Made by a program: the position numbers and the translations under genes. Below are positions 63,103 through 64,000 of a stretch of DNA of 64,000 nt, piece by piece; the first letter of the stretch is position 1; the number at the start of each line of letters is the position of its first letter. Source of the stretch: Fulvia fulva. Its lineage: Eukaryota; Ascomycota; Dothideomycetes; Mycosphaerellales; Mycosphaerellaceae. The notes below the pieces were generated by a model. The model was given only the letters and a program-made list of their open reading frames with translations. It did no database searches and was not told the DNA's origin. The stretch spans positions 1,612,001 through 1,676,000 of the forward strand of contig NC_063015.1 in assembly GCF_020509005.1 (NCBI RefSeq), given 5' to 3'.

Positions 63103-64000
63103 ATGTCAGGCGAAGGACAAAGTGGAAGAGGTGTGACTGATGCTCTCACAGCTGGTGTCAACTACCTCACCGGCTCGAGCAATACTACAGCGACTGGCAA
63201 CTCTGCCATCCACCAAGATGGCGTGGAGCACATTCAGAACAAGCTGAATGAGAGAGGTGACTCGGGCCGTCTTGCTATACCTGAGATAGCAGACCCTAAT
63301 CTGATTGCAGATCCAAACACGATCTCGACACCCGGTCTCTCGTCTCAAGATACTCCAGGAACCAGCAGCAGGAATTTCCCGCTGAACACATCAGGTTCCA
63401 CGTCCCAGTCCGGCCTCAGTCAGGAAGGTCGTCCGCAGACATTGCCAACATCTGAGCTCGAGCAGCGAGAGCTTGTGAGAGGAGAGCGAGGTGAACAGAC
63501 CGGTCTTCCACGCCAGGTCGCAGATTCGTATCGCACCGCACCAGATGTCGCTCCTCAAACGACAGGGAGTGCAGAAGCTATTCACGATAAGCGTGAAGTG
63601 CAGCAAGAGCTTGAGGGTATCGTGGCACAGCCAGCGCCAGCCACTAGCGAGGGTGTTGGTCATGGCACTGGGGCGGCTCTTGGTAGCGGTGTCATCAGCA
63701 GCTCTCACACTGGTGCAGCACAGTCTGGCGCAGTCGCACCACAATCCGCTACCGGTACCCACGGCGTGCATGGCAGTGGCTACCCGGCTGTAGGAACCGA
63801 ACAGACAGTCACTGGCATCCACCCGGGAGCTTACACCGATAGTGGTGTGCGTGGCGGAGGTGTCGGTACCACGAACCAGACAGGAGGTGTTGGTCCCGTG
63901 GGAGGTGCAAGCACATTGAGTTCAGCACCGGGTCAGTACAACCAAGGTGTTGATTTCACCGGCCACAGATCAGCAGAAGAGGTTGCCGGCCACGTGGCCG
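63103..64000 (+). CDS. Gly/Ser/Thr-rich hydrophilic protein, 3' end cut by the window
   Basis: The frame is open from the ATG at 63103 to the window end (at least 299 aa, no stop). The sequence begins MSGEGQSGRGVTDALTAGVN and is rich in Gly, Ser, Thr and Gln, with almost no hydrophobic clusters and no cysteine in the visible part. There is a weak repeat of TG-x-H/GTHGVHGSGYP-like stretches from residue 185 on. No signal peptide. The composition resembles hydrophilin or stress-protective proteins of fungi, but no family is recognised. The coding call rests on frame length, context and even codon use. Confidence 0.6.
   Translation, partial: MSGEGQSGRGVTDALTAGVNYLTGSSNTTATGNSAIHQDGVEHIQNKLNERGDSGRLAIPEIADPNLIADPNTISTPGLSSQDTPGTSSRNFPLNTSGSTSQSGLSQEGRPQTLPTSELEQRELVRGERGEQTGLPRQVADSYRTAPDVAPQTTGSAEAIHDKREVQQELEGIVAQPAPATSEGVGHGTGAALGSGVISSSHTGAAQSGAVAPQSATGTHGVHGSGYPAVGTEQTVTGIHPGAYTDSGVRGGGVGTTNQTGGVGPVGGASTLSSAPGQYNQGVDFTGHRSAEEVAGHVA

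Overview
The window is a 64 kb stretch of a filamentous ascomycete nuclear genome. The reasons are short spliceosomal introns (48-150 nt, GT-AG, some with a CTAAC-type branch point), single genes with their own promoters rather than operons, and a fungus-specific gene set: the conidiation regulator wetA, het-C, a class III chitin synthase, an HsbA-type wall protein and a BIM1-like protein. Gene content and style fit a Dothideomycete (Mycosphaerellales/Capnodiales-like), but that placement is inference. I support about 22 protein genes, two or three decayed genes and one short transposable element. I see no tRNA, rRNA or CRISPR.

Layout. 0-10 kb: wetA, a GNAT-like protein, an HsbA-like secreted protein, an eroded gene and het-C (4 exons). 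10-19 kb: a decayed plus-strand gene, ADA3/NGG1 (2 exons) with a 479-bp MULE-type MITE upstream, a membrane RING-H2 ubiquitin ligase, and THG1. 19-27 kb: RPB1 (4 exons, ending in a 19-nt microexon) divergent from the COMPASS subunit SWD1. 27-38 kb: a secreted GMC oxidoreductase, a mitochondrial short/branched-chain acyl-CoA dehydrogenase, a sulfotransferase-fold protein, a secretory amidase and a DUF218 protein. 39-50 kb: class III chitin synthase, a small F-box-like protein, a Kelch-BTB (Ral2-like) protein divergent from CDC20, and a short-chain dehydrogenase. 50-64 kb: a membrane-anchored BIM1-like protein, phospholipase D (SPO14/PLD1 type), a small secreted RGG/cysteine protein, a protein with up to three dsRNA-binding-like domains, and a Gly/Ser-rich protein cut by the right edge.

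Most genes are conserved housekeeping or development genes with no shared pathway. There is a loose concentration of Pol II and chromatin functions (ADA3 of SAGA, RPB1, SWD1) and of wall or cell-surface functions (HsbA, chitin synthase, BIM1-like, GMC oxidoreductase). Less ordinary items are the MITE with perfect terminal repeats and a 9-bp target duplication in the ADA3 5' region, the secreted RGG protein, a cluster of AbaA-type CATTCY sites upstream of wetA, two introns of length 3n without stops, and a tandem NAGNAG acceptor. Exon joins were made by eye from splice signals, reading frame and family conservation.
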